18,279 nucleotides of DNA from a gamma proteobacterium symbiont of Bathyaustriella thionipta (GTDB taxonomy: Bacteria; Pseudomonadota; Gammaproteobacteria; Chromatiales; Chromatiaceae). Below the pieces are notes generated by a model that made no database searches, had not been told where the DNA came from, and saw only the letters and a program-made list of their open reading frames with translations. The translations under genes were made by a program, and so were the position numbers. The stretch lies in contig JAHXHF010000241.1 in assembly GCA_025656895.1 (NCBI GenBank), positions 1 through 18,279 on the forward strand, read 5' to 3'. Shown here piece after piece: positions 1 through 6,987 of this stretch (positions are counted from its first letter, which is position 1; every line of letters starts with the position of its first letter).

Positions 1-465
1 CAGCCCGATATGGCTCAGGTAACACTGGAACTGGTGGATATCTGGCACTTTCTGTTAAGCGATCAATTGCAGAACAGTAATGACACTATAGCTGTGGCTC
101 AGGCACTGGAAAAAGACCTGTTACAGCCCCGGCCAGCCGCCGATTTTTTACAAACAGTCGAGCAAATGGCACAGACTACGATACACAGCCGCTCTGCCAG
201 CACACAAATTTTTGCCGCATTGATGCAGCAGGCAGAATTAAGCTTCGATCAGTTATACCGTCAATATGTGGGTAAGAATGTGCTCAACTTTTTTCGCCAG
301 GATCACGGCTATAAAACGGGCGAATATCAAAAGCAATGGAAGGGTCGTGAAGACAACGAGCATCTGGTTGAAATTCTGAATTTGCTGGACAGCCGTGCGG
401 ATGACTTTAGTGACCAGCTTTATGCAGGATTGAGCGCGCGTTACCAGGCTGCATGTGCTGAGTAA
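1..465 (+). CDS. dUTP diphosphatase, dimeric all-alpha type (5'-partial)
   Basis: Hydrolyses dUTP to dUMP and pyrophosphate in the cytosol, keeping uracil out of DNA and feeding dTMP synthesis. The frame is open from base 1 (Q-P-D before the first Met at 10), so the N-terminus lies outside the window; an in-frame ATG at 10 is not the true start, since related proteins have a tryptophan-rich N-terminal helix before this point. Visible signatures of the dimeric (PF08761-like, MazG-related) dUTPases are ELVDIWHF near the left edge, whose acidic residues belong to a metal-binding helix, and the later block GKNVLNFFRQDHGYKTG followed by GREDNEHLVEIL. About 154 residues are present out of roughly 200 for the family. 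It is unrelated to the trimeric Dut enzyme. The family call is from remembered motif similarity and is fairly secure. Confidence 0.85.
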   Translation, partial: QPDMAQVTLELVDIWHFLLSDQLQNSNDTIAVAQALEKDLLQPRPAADFLQTVEQMAQTTIHSRSASTQIFAALMQQAELSFDQLYRQYVGKNVLNFFRQDHGYKTGEYQKQWKGREDNEHLVEILNLLDSRADDFSDQLYAGLSARYQAACAE

Positions 466-483
466 AAATGCATGGCTGACTAG

Positions 484-506
484 CCTGAAGATGACAGAGG
501 CTCAGG
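484..506. repeat. Small imperfect hairpin after the dUTPase gene
   Basis: CCTGA at 484-488 can pair with TCAGG at 502-506, with AGCCT/AGGCT as an alternative pairing. It lies in the 81-base gap between the dUTPase stop and the next start. No T-run follows directly (the bases after are TTGAATTTAATTG), so it is at best a weak terminator. The rest of this gap is AT-rich and ends in the ribosome binding site of the next gene. Confidence 0.25.
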
Positions 507-533
507 TTGAATTTAATTGAAAAAATAAAAGTT

Positions 534-539
534 AAAGGA
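534..539 (+). promoter_or_regulatory. Ribosome binding site of the HdeD-family gene
   Basis: AAAGGA lies 7 bases before the ATG at 547. This is one of the few clear Shine-Dalgarno sequences in the window and fixes the start of that gene. Confidence 0.7.
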
Positions 540-546
540 TCTTTGA

Positions 547-1095
547 ATGAGTTTACCACTGCAAATACCCGCTGAAAATCTTCAGGGTTTTATTAAAAAT
601 GCCCGTCGAACCGGCATTGTTATGCTGATTATCGGCATGACAGGCATACTGTTGCCGAACCTGATCAGCCTGACACTGAATGCTTTTATCGGTGGGCTCT
701 TTTTGTTCAGTTCAGCAGTGCTGGCTTATATTGCCTGGCAAAGCCATGCCAACAGTCTGTCCATGTGGTTTAAGCCTTTTATTCTGTTCGCGCTGGCTTT
801 GCTGATTTTGTTTCATCCCGGCGTTCTGCTGGCGGTACTGGGGTTGTTGCTGGCGGTTTACTTTTTTCTGGACGGGTTTTCAGCCGTCATGCTGGGTCTG
901 GAAATCAAGCCGGCCGGAGGCTGGCTGTTTATGCTGATTAACGGTCTGCTTTCCCTGTCACTGGCTGTGCTGGTTCTCATCAGTTGGCCGTTTAGCGCGC
1001 CCTGGATTATCGGTATGCTGATTGGTATCAGCTTTTTGTTTGATGGTATTGGCTTGTTAATGATTGCACGACAGACTCCTGGCGGCATCATCTGA
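547..1095 (+). CDS. HdeD family (DUF308) integral membrane protein
   Basis: A 182-residue, very hydrophobic protein with about six predicted membrane helices, in the arrangement of the HdeD/DUF308 family: pairs of helices (for instance around residues 20-60, 75-115 and 125-175) separated by short polar turns. Glycine- and Phe-rich repeats such as FLDGFSAVMLGLE and FLFDGIGLLMIAR recur, and repeated FxxDG segments are usual in this family. HdeD of E. coli is linked to acid resistance at high cell density, but most family members have no known function, so no symbol is given. The start at 547 is supported by AAAGGA 7 bases upstream. It stands alone between dUTPase and exonuclease III, in the same direction; a shared transcript with the dUTPase gene is possible because no strong terminator is seen. 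Family assignment is likely; role unknown. Confidence 0.8.
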   Translation: MSLPLQIPAENLQGFIKNARRTGIVMLIIGMTGILLPNLISLTLNAFIGGLFLFSSAVLAYIAWQSHANSLSMWFKPFILFALALLILFHPGVLLAVLGLLLAVYFFLDGFSAVMLGLEIKPAGGWLFMLINGLLSLSLAVLVLISWPFSAPWIIGMLIGISFLFDGIGLLMIARQTPGGII

Positions 1096-1130
1096 ACAGG
1101 AAGCGGCCTGGGATGCCGGCCAAGAAGAAA

Positions 1131-1142
1131 CCTGAATTCAGG
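1131..1142. repeat. 12-bp perfect palindrome
   Basis: CCTGAATTCAGG is self-complementary over all 12 bases. It sits 36 bases after the HdeD-family stop and just upstream of the larger inverted repeat at 1175-1228. It could be a dimeric repressor site or part of a transcript-end structure; no T-run follows. Confidence 0.5.
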
Positions 1143-1174
1143 AAATATCAAAAGCGGCAGACTCATTAAAAATA

Positions 1175-1228
1175 GCAGCCTTTCCTGTTGTCGGCTGTGT
1201 TGTGGCCATGACAGCGAAAAAAGGCTGC
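1175..1228. repeat. Inverted repeat (9-bp arms) upstream of exonuclease III gene
   Basis: GCAGCCTTT at 1175-1183 is the exact reverse complement of AAAGGCTGC at 1220-1228. Inside the arms CTGT and ACAG can extend the pairing with mismatches. The structure ends 32 bases before the -10 box of the exonuclease gene. It may be a terminator of the upstream gene without a canonical T-tract, or a control element for the downstream promoter. No open reading frame in it looks real. Confidence 0.45.
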
Positions 1229-1259
1229 ATACAGAACAGACGCTGGGCGTGCAGGTCGA

Positions 1260-1265
1260 TATAAT
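1260..1265 (+). promoter_or_regulatory. Perfect -10 box (TATAAT) for exonuclease III gene
   Basis: TATAAT matches the sigma-70 consensus at all six positions. No good -35 hexamer is seen 16-18 bases upstream (CAGACG at 1237-1242). A start of transcription about 7 bases downstream would fall at 1272-1273, on the ATG of the exonuclease gene, giving a leaderless message. Confidence 0.45.
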
Positions 1266-1272
1266 GCCGCGC

Positions 1273-2052
1273 ATGAGACTGATAACCGCCAATGTGAATG
1301 GTATCCGTGCTGCTGCACGCAAAGGTTTTTTTGACTGGTTTGCCGGTCAGCAGGCCGATTTTGTTTGTGTGCAGGAATTGAAAGCCCAGCAGGAACAGAT
1401 CAGTGATGAATTGTTTCACCCGGCCGGCTATCACACTTATTATCATTGTGCGGAACGCAAAGGTTATAGCGGCGTAGGCATCTATTCACGGCATAAGCCG
1501 CGCGAGGTCATTCAGGGCATCGGCTGGCAGGATATAGACAGCGAGGGGCGTTATCTGGAATTACGTTTTCCGCGTTTCAGTGTAATTTCATTGTATATGC
1601 ATTCAGGCTCTTCCAGCGAGGAGCGACAACAGAAAAAGTTTGAATTTATGCGCCGTTTCATGCCGTATTTGCAGGAAATACGCCGCTCGCGCCGCCATGT
1701 CATTATTGCCGGAGACTGGAATATTGCGCATAAAGAGATTGATCTGAAGAACTGGCGGGGTAACCGCAAGAATTCCGGCTTTCTTCCTGAAGAGCGGCAG
1801 TGGATGAATGAACTGTTCGAAGACGCCGGTTTTGTCGATGCCTTCCGGGTGGTTGATCAGCGCGCGGATCAATATACCTGGTGGTCAAACCGGGGTCGCG
1901 CCTGGGAGAAAAATGTCGGCTGGCGCATTGATTACCAGATAGTAACGCCGGGCTTGGGCAAGCGGGTTAAAAGCGCGGCCATCTACAAAGACCAGCGTTT
2001 TTCCGACCATGCTCCGCTCACTCTGGATTATGACTTCCATGTCCCGCTTTAG
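1273..2052 (+). CDS. xthA: Exonuclease III (AP endonuclease, Crc-related, catalytically intact)
   Basis: Mg2+-dependent 3'-5' exonuclease and abasic-site endonuclease of base excision repair, EEP fold, 259 residues, a normal length. Catalytic residues are all visible (numbers from the ATG at 1273): N7 (ITANVNG), E35 (CVQELKA), Y108 (SLYMHSG), D148 and N150 (AGDWNIAH), D220 (WRIDYQ), D245-H246 (SDHAPL). The sequence also resembles the Pseudomonas RNA-binding regulator Crc in non-catalytic parts (KNWR, GFL..ER, final DYD), but Crc has lost these catalytic residues, so this is a true nuclease. Start choice: ATG 1273 gives the family-standard MRLITANVNG beginning; in-frame alternatives are ATG 1264 and GTG 1249. 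No Shine-Dalgarno is present before 1273, which fits a leaderless transcript from the TATAAT at 1260. Its end overlaps the next gene. Confidence 0.9.
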   Translation: MRLITANVNGIRAAARKGFFDWFAGQQADFVCVQELKAQQEQISDELFHPAGYHTYYHCAERKGYSGVGIYSRHKPREVIQGIGWQDIDSEGRYLELRFPRFSVISLYMHSGSSSEERQQKKFEFMRRFMPYLQEIRRSRRHVIIAGDWNIAHKEIDLKNWRGNRKNSGFLPEERQWMNELFEDAGFVDAFRVVDQRADQYTWWSNRGRAWEKNVGWRIDYQIVTPGLGKRVKSAAIYKDQRFSDHAPLTLDYDFHVPL

Positions 2053-3388
2053 CGCGGTAAACATCGCCCGGCTGTTTGTCAGTGGCCGCATGATTGTGGC
2101 CACCCTCATGGGGTTTGTAAGTGGCTTGCCGTTGCTACTGACAGGCTCGGTATTACAAGCCTGGATGAAGGATTCAGGAGCTGGCTTAGGCACGATCGGA
2201 CTAGTGGCATTATTTGGTTTGCCTTATACGCTTAAGTTTTTGTGGGCACCTTTTCTTGATCGTTACCAAATCCTCCGAATTGGCCGTCGTAGAGGTTGGT
2301 TGTTGTTAACACAGCTGGCCATCATTGGGTCTTTGGTTTTTTTGGCTTTTTCTCAACTTGGATCAGTGACTTGGCTAACACCTTATGCGCAGCATGTTAT
2401 GGTGGTATATACCAAGATTGCCAGGATTTTTATATCGGGCGAGTATATTTTCCCCGATGTTTATGCTGTTGCAGGTCTGGCTGCACTGCTGGTTGCTTTT
2501 TTTTCCGCAAGTCAAGACATTGTCATTGATGCCTATCGAAGAGAATCTCTTGCTGATGATGAATTGGGTTCGGGCTCAGGGTTGTATGTGAGTGGCTATC
2601 GAGTGGGATTATTGTTGGCCAGTGGTGCAGGATTGATTCTGGCTGACTTCATTGGTTTTGAGCAGATGTATTTGCTTATGGCTGCATTTATGTTGGTGGG
2701 CTTACTGACTACTTTGTTTGCGCCAGAGCCAAAAATAAAATCAGATATACCGTTAACAATAAAATCAGCCGTGGTTGAGCCATTCAAAGAATATTTTTTA
2801 CGACCTTTTGCTACTCCTATCTTATTGTTCATTCTTCTGTATAAAGTGGGCGATACTATGGCGGCCAATATGACGATTCCTTTTTATCTTGATATGGGTT
2901 ATAGCAAAACCGAGATTGGGTCAATCGTAAAATTACTTGGTTTCCTATCCACCATAATAGGTGGTGTAGTGGGTGGTATTGTATGGCTGAAAGTTGGGGT
3001 TTACCGAGGTTTGTTGGTGTTTGGCGTTGGTCAAGGATTGTCTACAGCGGGTTTTGCTGCGTTGTCTCAATTTGAACCAACATTAACAGGGTTGGCAATG
3101 GTGGTTGCTTTTGAGAACCTGACAGCAGGTATGGGTACAGCTGTTTTTTTGGCTTACATGGCTATCTTGACTGATAAGCGTTTTACGGCAACTCAGTACG
3201 CGCTTCTTACCAGTTTGATGGGGATTCCCAGAGTATTTATTGCTGCACCTACGGGTTTTATGGCGACTTCTATGGGATGGTTTTCTTTTTTTATGATGTG
3301 TGCCTTGATAGCTATTCCTGGTTTACTGTTACTAAGATGGATGCATAAGCATGATGGCGTATCAGAATCCGTGGCCAAAAAATATTGA
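2039..3388 (+). CDS. ampG: AmpG-type MFS permease (muropeptide transporter family)
   Basis: Inner-membrane major facilitator protein that, in the AmpG family, imports anhydro-muropeptides from the periplasm for peptidoglycan recycling and, in some bacteria, AmpC beta-lactamase induction. About 449 residues and 12 predicted helices. Family signatures are MGFVSGLPLLLTGSVLQAWM near the N-terminus, then GLPYTLKFLWAPFLDRY and RIGRRRGWLL, the cytoplasmic loop after helix 2-3 of AmpG proteins, and QDIVIDAYRRESL. ATG 2039 is preferred, overlapping exonuclease III by 14 bases; ATG 2030 and 2009 are alternatives and none has a good ribosome site, so translational coupling is likely. From about 2200 to the stop the gene is clearly richer in A+T than its neighbours, with T-rich codons, suggesting acquisition or replacement from another genome. 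Exact substrate is inferred. Confidence 0.82.
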   Translation: MSRFSAVNIARLFVSGRMIVATLMGFVSGLPLLLTGSVLQAWMKDSGAGLGTIGLVALFGLPYTLKFLWAPFLDRYQILRIGRRRGWLLLTQLAIIGSLVFLAFSQLGSVTWLTPYAQHVMVVYTKIARIFISGEYIFPDVYAVAGLAALLVAFFSASQDIVIDAYRRESLADDELGSGSGLYVSGYRVGLLLASGAGLILADFIGFEQMYLLMAAFMLVGLLTTLFAPEPKIKSDIPLTIKSAVVEPFKEYFLRPFATPILLFILLYKVGDTMAANMTIPFYLDMGYSKTEIGSIVKLLGFLSTIIGGVVGGIVWLKVGVYRGLLVFGVGQGLSTAGFAALSQFEPTLTGLAMVVAFENLTAGMGTAVFLAYMAILTDKRFTATQYALLTSLMGIPRVFIAAPTGFMATSMGWFSFFMMCALIAIPGLLLLRWMHKHDGVSESVAKKY

Positions 3389-4071
3389 TACTTGATAGCA
3401 GCTTAATGGCTGCACTGCTAGCCGGGCTGCTGGGCGGCGTGCATTGTGTCGGCATGTGTGGCGGCATTGTGTGTGCGCTGAGCCTGTCGGCCTCACCGGC
3501 TGCTGCGCCTTCCCGTCCCAACTGGCCGTTTCTGCTGGCTTACAATGCGGGTCGCATTATCAGTTACAGTGTGGCCGGATTACTGGCGGGCTTGCTGGGT
3601 GAAGTGCTGCTCAGTTCTCAGCTGTTCCCCGGCTTGCGTACCGGCATGTTGCTGCTTGCCAGTGTATTTCTGCTGTTGCTGGGCTTGTATATTGGTAACT
3701 GGTGGCGCGGGCTGGCGCGTGTTGAGCAGGCCGGCGGCTGGTTGTGGCGGCGTATCGAACCTTATGGGCGACGCTTTATTCCGTTGCAGAATATTTCACA
3801 GGCCTTTGTTATGGGCACGTTATGGGGCTGGCTGCCTTGTGGCCTGGTGTACAGCATGCTGATTTTGGCGGTGTCATCCGGCAGTGCATTTAAGGGCGCT
3901 TTGCTGTTGTTTGTTTTTGGTTTGGGAACCTTGCCGAATTTGCTGCTGATGGGCTTGCTGGCGGATCGTTTGCGTGTGTTGCTGCAGCAACGCTGGCTGC
4001 GTTCGCTGGCAGGGGCCGGACTGATTCTTATGGGCAGCTATTATGCCTACAGCGTGCTGCTGCAGGCATAA
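3385..4071 (+). CDS. TauE/SafE-DsbD_2 type membrane protein (cytochrome oxidase/metal maturation-linked family)
   Basis: A 228-residue protein with about six membrane helices. The N-terminal GGVHCVGMCGGIV and the later WGWLPCGLVYSML are hallmark blocks of the 'sulfite exporter TauE/SafE family' (DsbD_2-like) proteins often found beside cbb3-oxidase assembly genes; the His-Cys-Met-Cys cluster suggests metal or thiol handling, and a link to copper or cytochrome maturation is inference only, since no oxidase genes are in the window. Two starts are possible: TTG 3385, which overlaps the ampG stop and gives an N-terminus of the length usual in the family, and ATG 3406, seven codons later. Neither has a clear ribosome site. 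Composition returns to the local G+C-rich style immediately at this gene, in contrast with ampG. Pathway unknown. Confidence 0.78.
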   Translation: MILDSSLMAALLAGLLGGVHCVGMCGGIVCALSLSASPAAAPSRPNWPFLLAYNAGRIISYSVAGLLAGLLGEVLLSSQLFPGLRTGMLLLASVFLLLLGLYIGNWWRGLARVEQAGGWLWRRIEPYGRRFIPLQNISQAFVMGTLWGWLPCGLVYSMLILAVSSGSAFKGALLLFVFGLGTLPNLLLMGLLADRLRVLLQQRWLRSLAGAGLILMGSYYAYSVLLQA

Positions 4072-4072
4072 T

Positions 4073-4193
4073 CCTGGATTCCTCAGTTGAGCGCTTCGAG
4101 CCGCTGATAAGCCAATGAGACAGCTGCAAAATTGTGCCCATGCTCGATTCAACTGTCGGCTGCAATCCACCCCGTCCAACGGAGGATTCCAGG
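4073..4193. repeat. Nested inverted repeat in the convergent intergenic gap
   Basis: Outer arms CCTGGATTCCTC (4073-4084) and GAGGATTCCAGG (4182-4193) are reverse complements at 11 of 12 positions. Inner arms pair CAGTTGA (4084-4090) with TCAACTG (4149-4155) and TCGAGC (4096-4101) with GCTCGA (4142-4147). The element starts one base after the stop of the rightward gene and ends 16 bases before the stop of the leftward gene. It fills nearly the whole 138-base gap. It has the size and layout of a small MITE/REP-like element or an elaborate bidirectional terminator. No second copy was noticed in this window. Confidence 0.6.
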
Positions 4194-4209
4194 CTAATAC
4201 ATAGCCGGA

Positions 4210-4653
4210 TTATTGCGTGTAAAACTGGTGGTTCAGTTTGATAGTAGCGGTTTCTGATGAACCGGCCGGGCGAACCTTGATGATGAAATTGAGGGTTTCC
4301 TGATTGTTGACGCGAAAATCACCCAGATAGTAAATAGCAGTACCGGAGCGGGCTTCGCGCATATTGATGTTTCTCAGCTGACCGGTCAGGTTGGTGGCGG
4401 TAACTTCTACCTGAGCCGGAACCGATTTACCGATACCGATGGTTTCATTCTTGATGATGCTGACATTCAGCATGCCGCGATTTTTACTGCGTTGGACGTG
4501 ATATTTGTGCGCAATGTGAGGTGTCAGAATGTCGGTGGTAAAGGCGTTATGGTGAATGGTGTAGCCTGGAACAGAGGTGCTGTTTTCAGCCATAACCAGC
4601 GTTGGCAAAAGCAGTACGTTAAAAGAAAGTAAGAGTAGTAATTTTTTATACAT
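4210..4653 (-). CDS. DUF4426 secreted/periplasmic protein
   Basis: A 147-residue protein with a classical signal peptide: K3-K4, a Leu-rich core, then LVMA with cleavage expected before ENS (about residue 23), so it should be periplasmic. The mature part fits the DUF4426 family of Gammaproteobacteria: IHHNAFTTDILTPHIAHKY, a RGMLNVSI strand, VTATNLTGQLRNINM, an AIYYLGDF strand and a final NFIIKVRP strand, consistent with an all-beta immunoglobulin-like fold. No catalytic residues are evident and the family has no established function. The start ATG (4651-4653) has GGGG about 8 bases upstream on the minus strand. It lies downstream of the dynamin-family gene in the same direction but after a 275-base gap, so it probably has its own promoter. 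Assigned from remembered family features. Confidence 0.78.
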   Translation of the reverse strand: MYKKLLLLLSFNVLLLPTLVMAENSTSVPGYTIHHNAFTTDILTPHIAHKYHVQRSKNRGMLNVSIIKNETIGIGKSVPAQVEVTATNLTGQLRNINMREARSGTAIYYLGDFRVNNQETLNFIIKVRPAGSSETATIKLNHQFYTQ

Positions 4654-4739
4654 GGATAATCCCCGCTTGAGTAATACAAAAATTTATGAAGCTACTGAGC
4701 CAACTTTTGACTGCCTTACGGGTAGTGACAACCTTATCT

Positions 4740-4793
4740 AACCCTGGAGTCATTACAATGTTAGCCGACTATCCGCAATACCGTTGCAGGGTT
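4740..4793. repeat. 7-bp inverted repeat upstream of the DUF4426 gene
   Basis: AACCCTG (4740-4746) is the exact reverse complement of CAGGGTT (4787-4793), with a 40-base spacer. It lies in the 275-base gap 4654-4928, which holds no credible gene and presumably carries the DUF4426 promoter and the end of the dynamin transcript; I could not identify a convincing -35/-10 pair there. Confidence 0.3.
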
Positions 4794-4860
4794 CAGAATC
4801 ATGTGAAAAATATGAGTTAGCATGGGGCTGTAAATATTTTTCAACGCAAAACCGGCGCCT

Positions 4861-4877
4861 TTCAGCGGCAAGCTGAA
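4861..4877 (-). terminator. Weak hairpin after the dynamin-family gene
   Basis: TTCAGC (4861-4866) pairs with GCTGAA (4872-4877) across a 5-base loop, 51 bases beyond the stop of the leftward GTPase gene. Read on the minus strand it is followed by GGCGCCGGTTTTG, so the T-run is short and displaced. A terminator role is tentative. Confidence 0.3.
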
Positions 4878-4928
4878 TAGTTTACGGCTCAACTATAGCT
4901 AAAAGACCGGCTAAGTAACAGATTTTTG

Positions 4929-6923
4929 TCAGCCGGAAGAGACTTTCTTTTTATTCAGCACCAGAGCCGGCTTGGGTCTTTCTTCCTCGGTCAGCGGGCG
5001 TGAACTGCTCAATGTTTGATGCATGTTGCGCAAGGTGGTGAGTTGGCGCGCACTGAGAGTATATTGTTCCTGCAGTTCATTCACGCGTGATTGCAGCATG
5101 CTTTCAGACTGATGAATTTTTTTCAGGCTGGAGAGGCGTTTTTCCATCATCAGTTTATGGTCACGCACCTGGTGTGCCAAAGGCTCCAGTGTGGAATTCA
5201 GCCAGGTGTCGGCTTCGCTATGCGCCTGTATGAATATATTACGCGCCCGATCCACAATGGTGCTGACAAACTTTTTAATCAGAAACGTTTGTTCGGTCAT
5301 GGTGGTGAGTGTGCTTTTGCGGAATATTTCAGCTTCCTGGTGCAGCAATTCCAGGTCAACACGATATTTCATGACCGAGAACATTTTGGGCTGGATGGGT
5401 GGAAATTCATGTTCACGCTGAAATTTTTGATAGATGGCGCGGATCAAGCGACGGGTTTCCTCGCTTTGATCAACCACAATCTGCATTTTTTCGCGAATAT
5501 CAAAAAATAACACGCGCATGACTTTTTTCAGTCCGGCGGTTGTCCAGCTGCCGCTCATCTCTTTTTGTGCCTGTGCGATCATGCGATCCAGTCGTTCAAT
5601 ATCCAGCGCATTCAGCAATACCGCAGCCTGCTTGGCCAGCTTGCGCTTGCTGCTCTGGAACTCGTCCACATTTTTCATGTATTGGGCCTGTTCGGCGCGC
5701 GAGGTATCCATCATATGAATGATGACTTCCTTGCTTTTGCCGCCCAGTCCTTCCAGTTCATCCATTTGTTTTTTGGCATTTGCCAGGCGCGCGCCGATAA
5801 TGCCGCGAGCCTGATCAATCATCAGGCTGATGTCGCTGGTTACGGTATCAATGATAATGCGCTGCTTTTCACCCAGAATGTTGCGCGCCAGATAATCTTC
5901 CAGCTTGAGCAGAGCACTGCGTTGCAGCAGTGCGTCATCTTTGCGTATTTTTGCCAGCAGGCCTTTTTGGGCGGATACGGGGAAAATGGCATCTGAGCGG
6001 ATACCGAGTATTTTGGAGGTGGTCTGGCACTGATTGTCTATCTCTTCCTTGATATCGTGATTGTCGTTCAGCTCATCCCACAGAGTATCAATTTTATTCA
6101 GCACCACCACCAGACCGCGCTGGCGACTGGCCTGAAAGCCTTTGATGTGATGTTGCCACATTTCCAGATCGGTACGGGTAACGCCGGTATCGGCCGATAA
6201 TACAAATAATACCGCTTGCGCTTGCGGCAGCAGGTTCAGGGTTAGCTCAGGCTCGCTGCCGAGGGCATTCAGTCCCGGGGTGTCCAGAATGGTCAGGCCG
6301 TTTTTCAGCAGCGGGTGGGGATAGCTGATGAGCGCGTGTCGCCATTTCGGAATTTCTACACGACCTTCCGGAGACTGTTGGTGCGGATGCAGTTCATCGG
6401 TGTACAGGCCCAGTCGGCCGGCCTCTTCGACACTGACTTTTTTGGTTTGTACAATTTCACTGAAAGCACTTTCCATTTGTTCAGGAGAGTCCAGTTCCAG
6501 TGGGATATTCACCCAGTAGCGCTCGTCCTGTTTGTAGGCATTCAGCGGGGTATCACGGAAGCGGGTTTCGATAGGCAGCAGGCGCACGTAACTTTTTTTA
6601 TTGTCATCGAAGAATAATTCAGTCGGGCACATGGTGGTGCGCCCTGCCGACGAAGGCAGCAGGCGTTTGCCGTAATCGGCAAAAAAGATCGAGTTGATGA
6701 GTTCGGTTTTGCCGCGTGAAAACTCGGCTACAAAAGCAATGCTGAGACGATCACTGGCCAGGGCTTCCAGGGTGCGCTTGATTTTCTGCTCGCTCTGCTC
6801 GCTCTGCTCGGTCTCCATGTGGTGCTTTTTCAGCCAGGGCCCCAGGTTTTCAACGGTCCGGTAGATGTCCGAGCGCCATTTTTCAAACGCTTCTATCTTG
6901 TCTTTGAATTCGGTCTCTGCCAT
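4929..6923 (-). CDS. Dynamin-family GTPase
   Basis: Large bacterial dynamin-like protein, 664 residues from the ATG at 6923. GTPase motifs in order: G1 AEFSRGKT (66-73), with Ala where GxxxxGK[ST] has Gly; G2 threonines in GRTTMCPTEL (about 96-97); G3 DTPG (214-217); G4 NKID (276-279). The rest is helical, with an amphipathic C-terminal stretch rich in Gln, Leu and Glu consistent with a coiled coil, and a basic tail. No membrane helix is obvious, so it should be cytosolic or peripheral to membrane. Bacterial dynamins bend or fuse membranes in the cases studied; the role of this subfamily is not known to me. A longer form from TTG 7001 (690 residues) is possible, but a TATAAT lies inside that extension, and AAGGG sits 8 bases before ATG 6923, so the shorter start is preferred. 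It is divergent from gltB. Confidence 0.85.
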   Translation of the reverse strand: MAETEFKDKIEAFEKWRSDIYRTVENLGPWLKKHHMETEQSEQSEQKIKRTLEALASDRLSIAFVAEFSRGKTELINSIFFADYGKRLLPSSAGRTTMCPTELFFDDNKKSYVRLLPIETRFRDTPLNAYKQDERYWVNIPLELDSPEQMESAFSEIVQTKKVSVEEAGRLGLYTDELHPHQQSPEGRVEIPKWRHALISYPHPLLKNGLTILDTPGLNALGSEPELTLNLLPQAQAVLFVLSADTGVTRTDLEMWQHHIKGFQASRQRGLVVVLNKIDTLWDELNDNHDIKEEIDNQCQTTSKILGIRSDAIFPVSAQKGLLAKIRKDDALLQRSALLKLEDYLARNILGEKQRIIIDTVTSDISLMIDQARGIIGARLANAKKQMDELEGLGGKSKEVIIHMMDTSRAEQAQYMKNVDEFQSSKRKLAKQAAVLLNALDIERLDRMIAQAQKEMSGSWTTAGLKKVMRVLFFDIREKMQIVVDQSEETRRLIRAIYQKFQREHEFPPIQPKMFSVMKYRVDLELLHQEAEIFRKSTLTTMTEQTFLIKKFVSTIVDRARNIFIQAHSEADTWLNSTLEPLAHQVRDHKLMMEKRLSSLKKIHQSESMLQSRVNELQEQYTLSARQLTTLRNMHQTLSSSRPLTEEERPKPALVLNKKKVSSG
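6786..6812. repeat. 9-bp tandem repeat (three units) in the dynamin gene
   Basis: CTGCTCGCT is repeated at 6786, 6795 and (with one change, CTGCTCGGT) 6804. On the coding minus strand it encodes Glu-Gln-Ser steps (TEQSEQSEQ) in the linker just before the GTPase domain. In-frame slippage of 9-base units would change linker length without breaking the frame. Confidence 0.7.
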
Positions 6924-6981
6924 GGATACAGCCCTTTGAAAGCATTGCGTTAAGCGAGCCTTAAACTCGCCTTGTCCGATG

Positions 6982-6987
6982 ATTATA
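6982..6987 (-). promoter_or_regulatory. Perfect -10 box (TATAAT) for the dynamin-family gene
   Basis: ATTATA on the plus strand reads TATAAT on the minus strand. A start near 6975 would give a 5' leader of about 50 bases to ATG 6923 and would exclude the upstream TTG 7001. No convincing -35 box is seen at the standard distance. Confidence 0.4.

Noticed and set aside
858..1446. Two overlapping minus-strand frames across the gap 1096-1272
   Set aside because: They run into the coding parts of two well-supported plus-strand genes, overlap each other and show no domain. The gap itself holds palindromes, not a gene.
4086..4180. Integron attC-like boxes GTTGAGC and GTCCAAC
   Set aside because: They match GTTRRRY and RYYYAAC, but in the wrong order for an attC site (which runs RYYYAAC to GTTRRRY), and no integrase or cassette genes are near.
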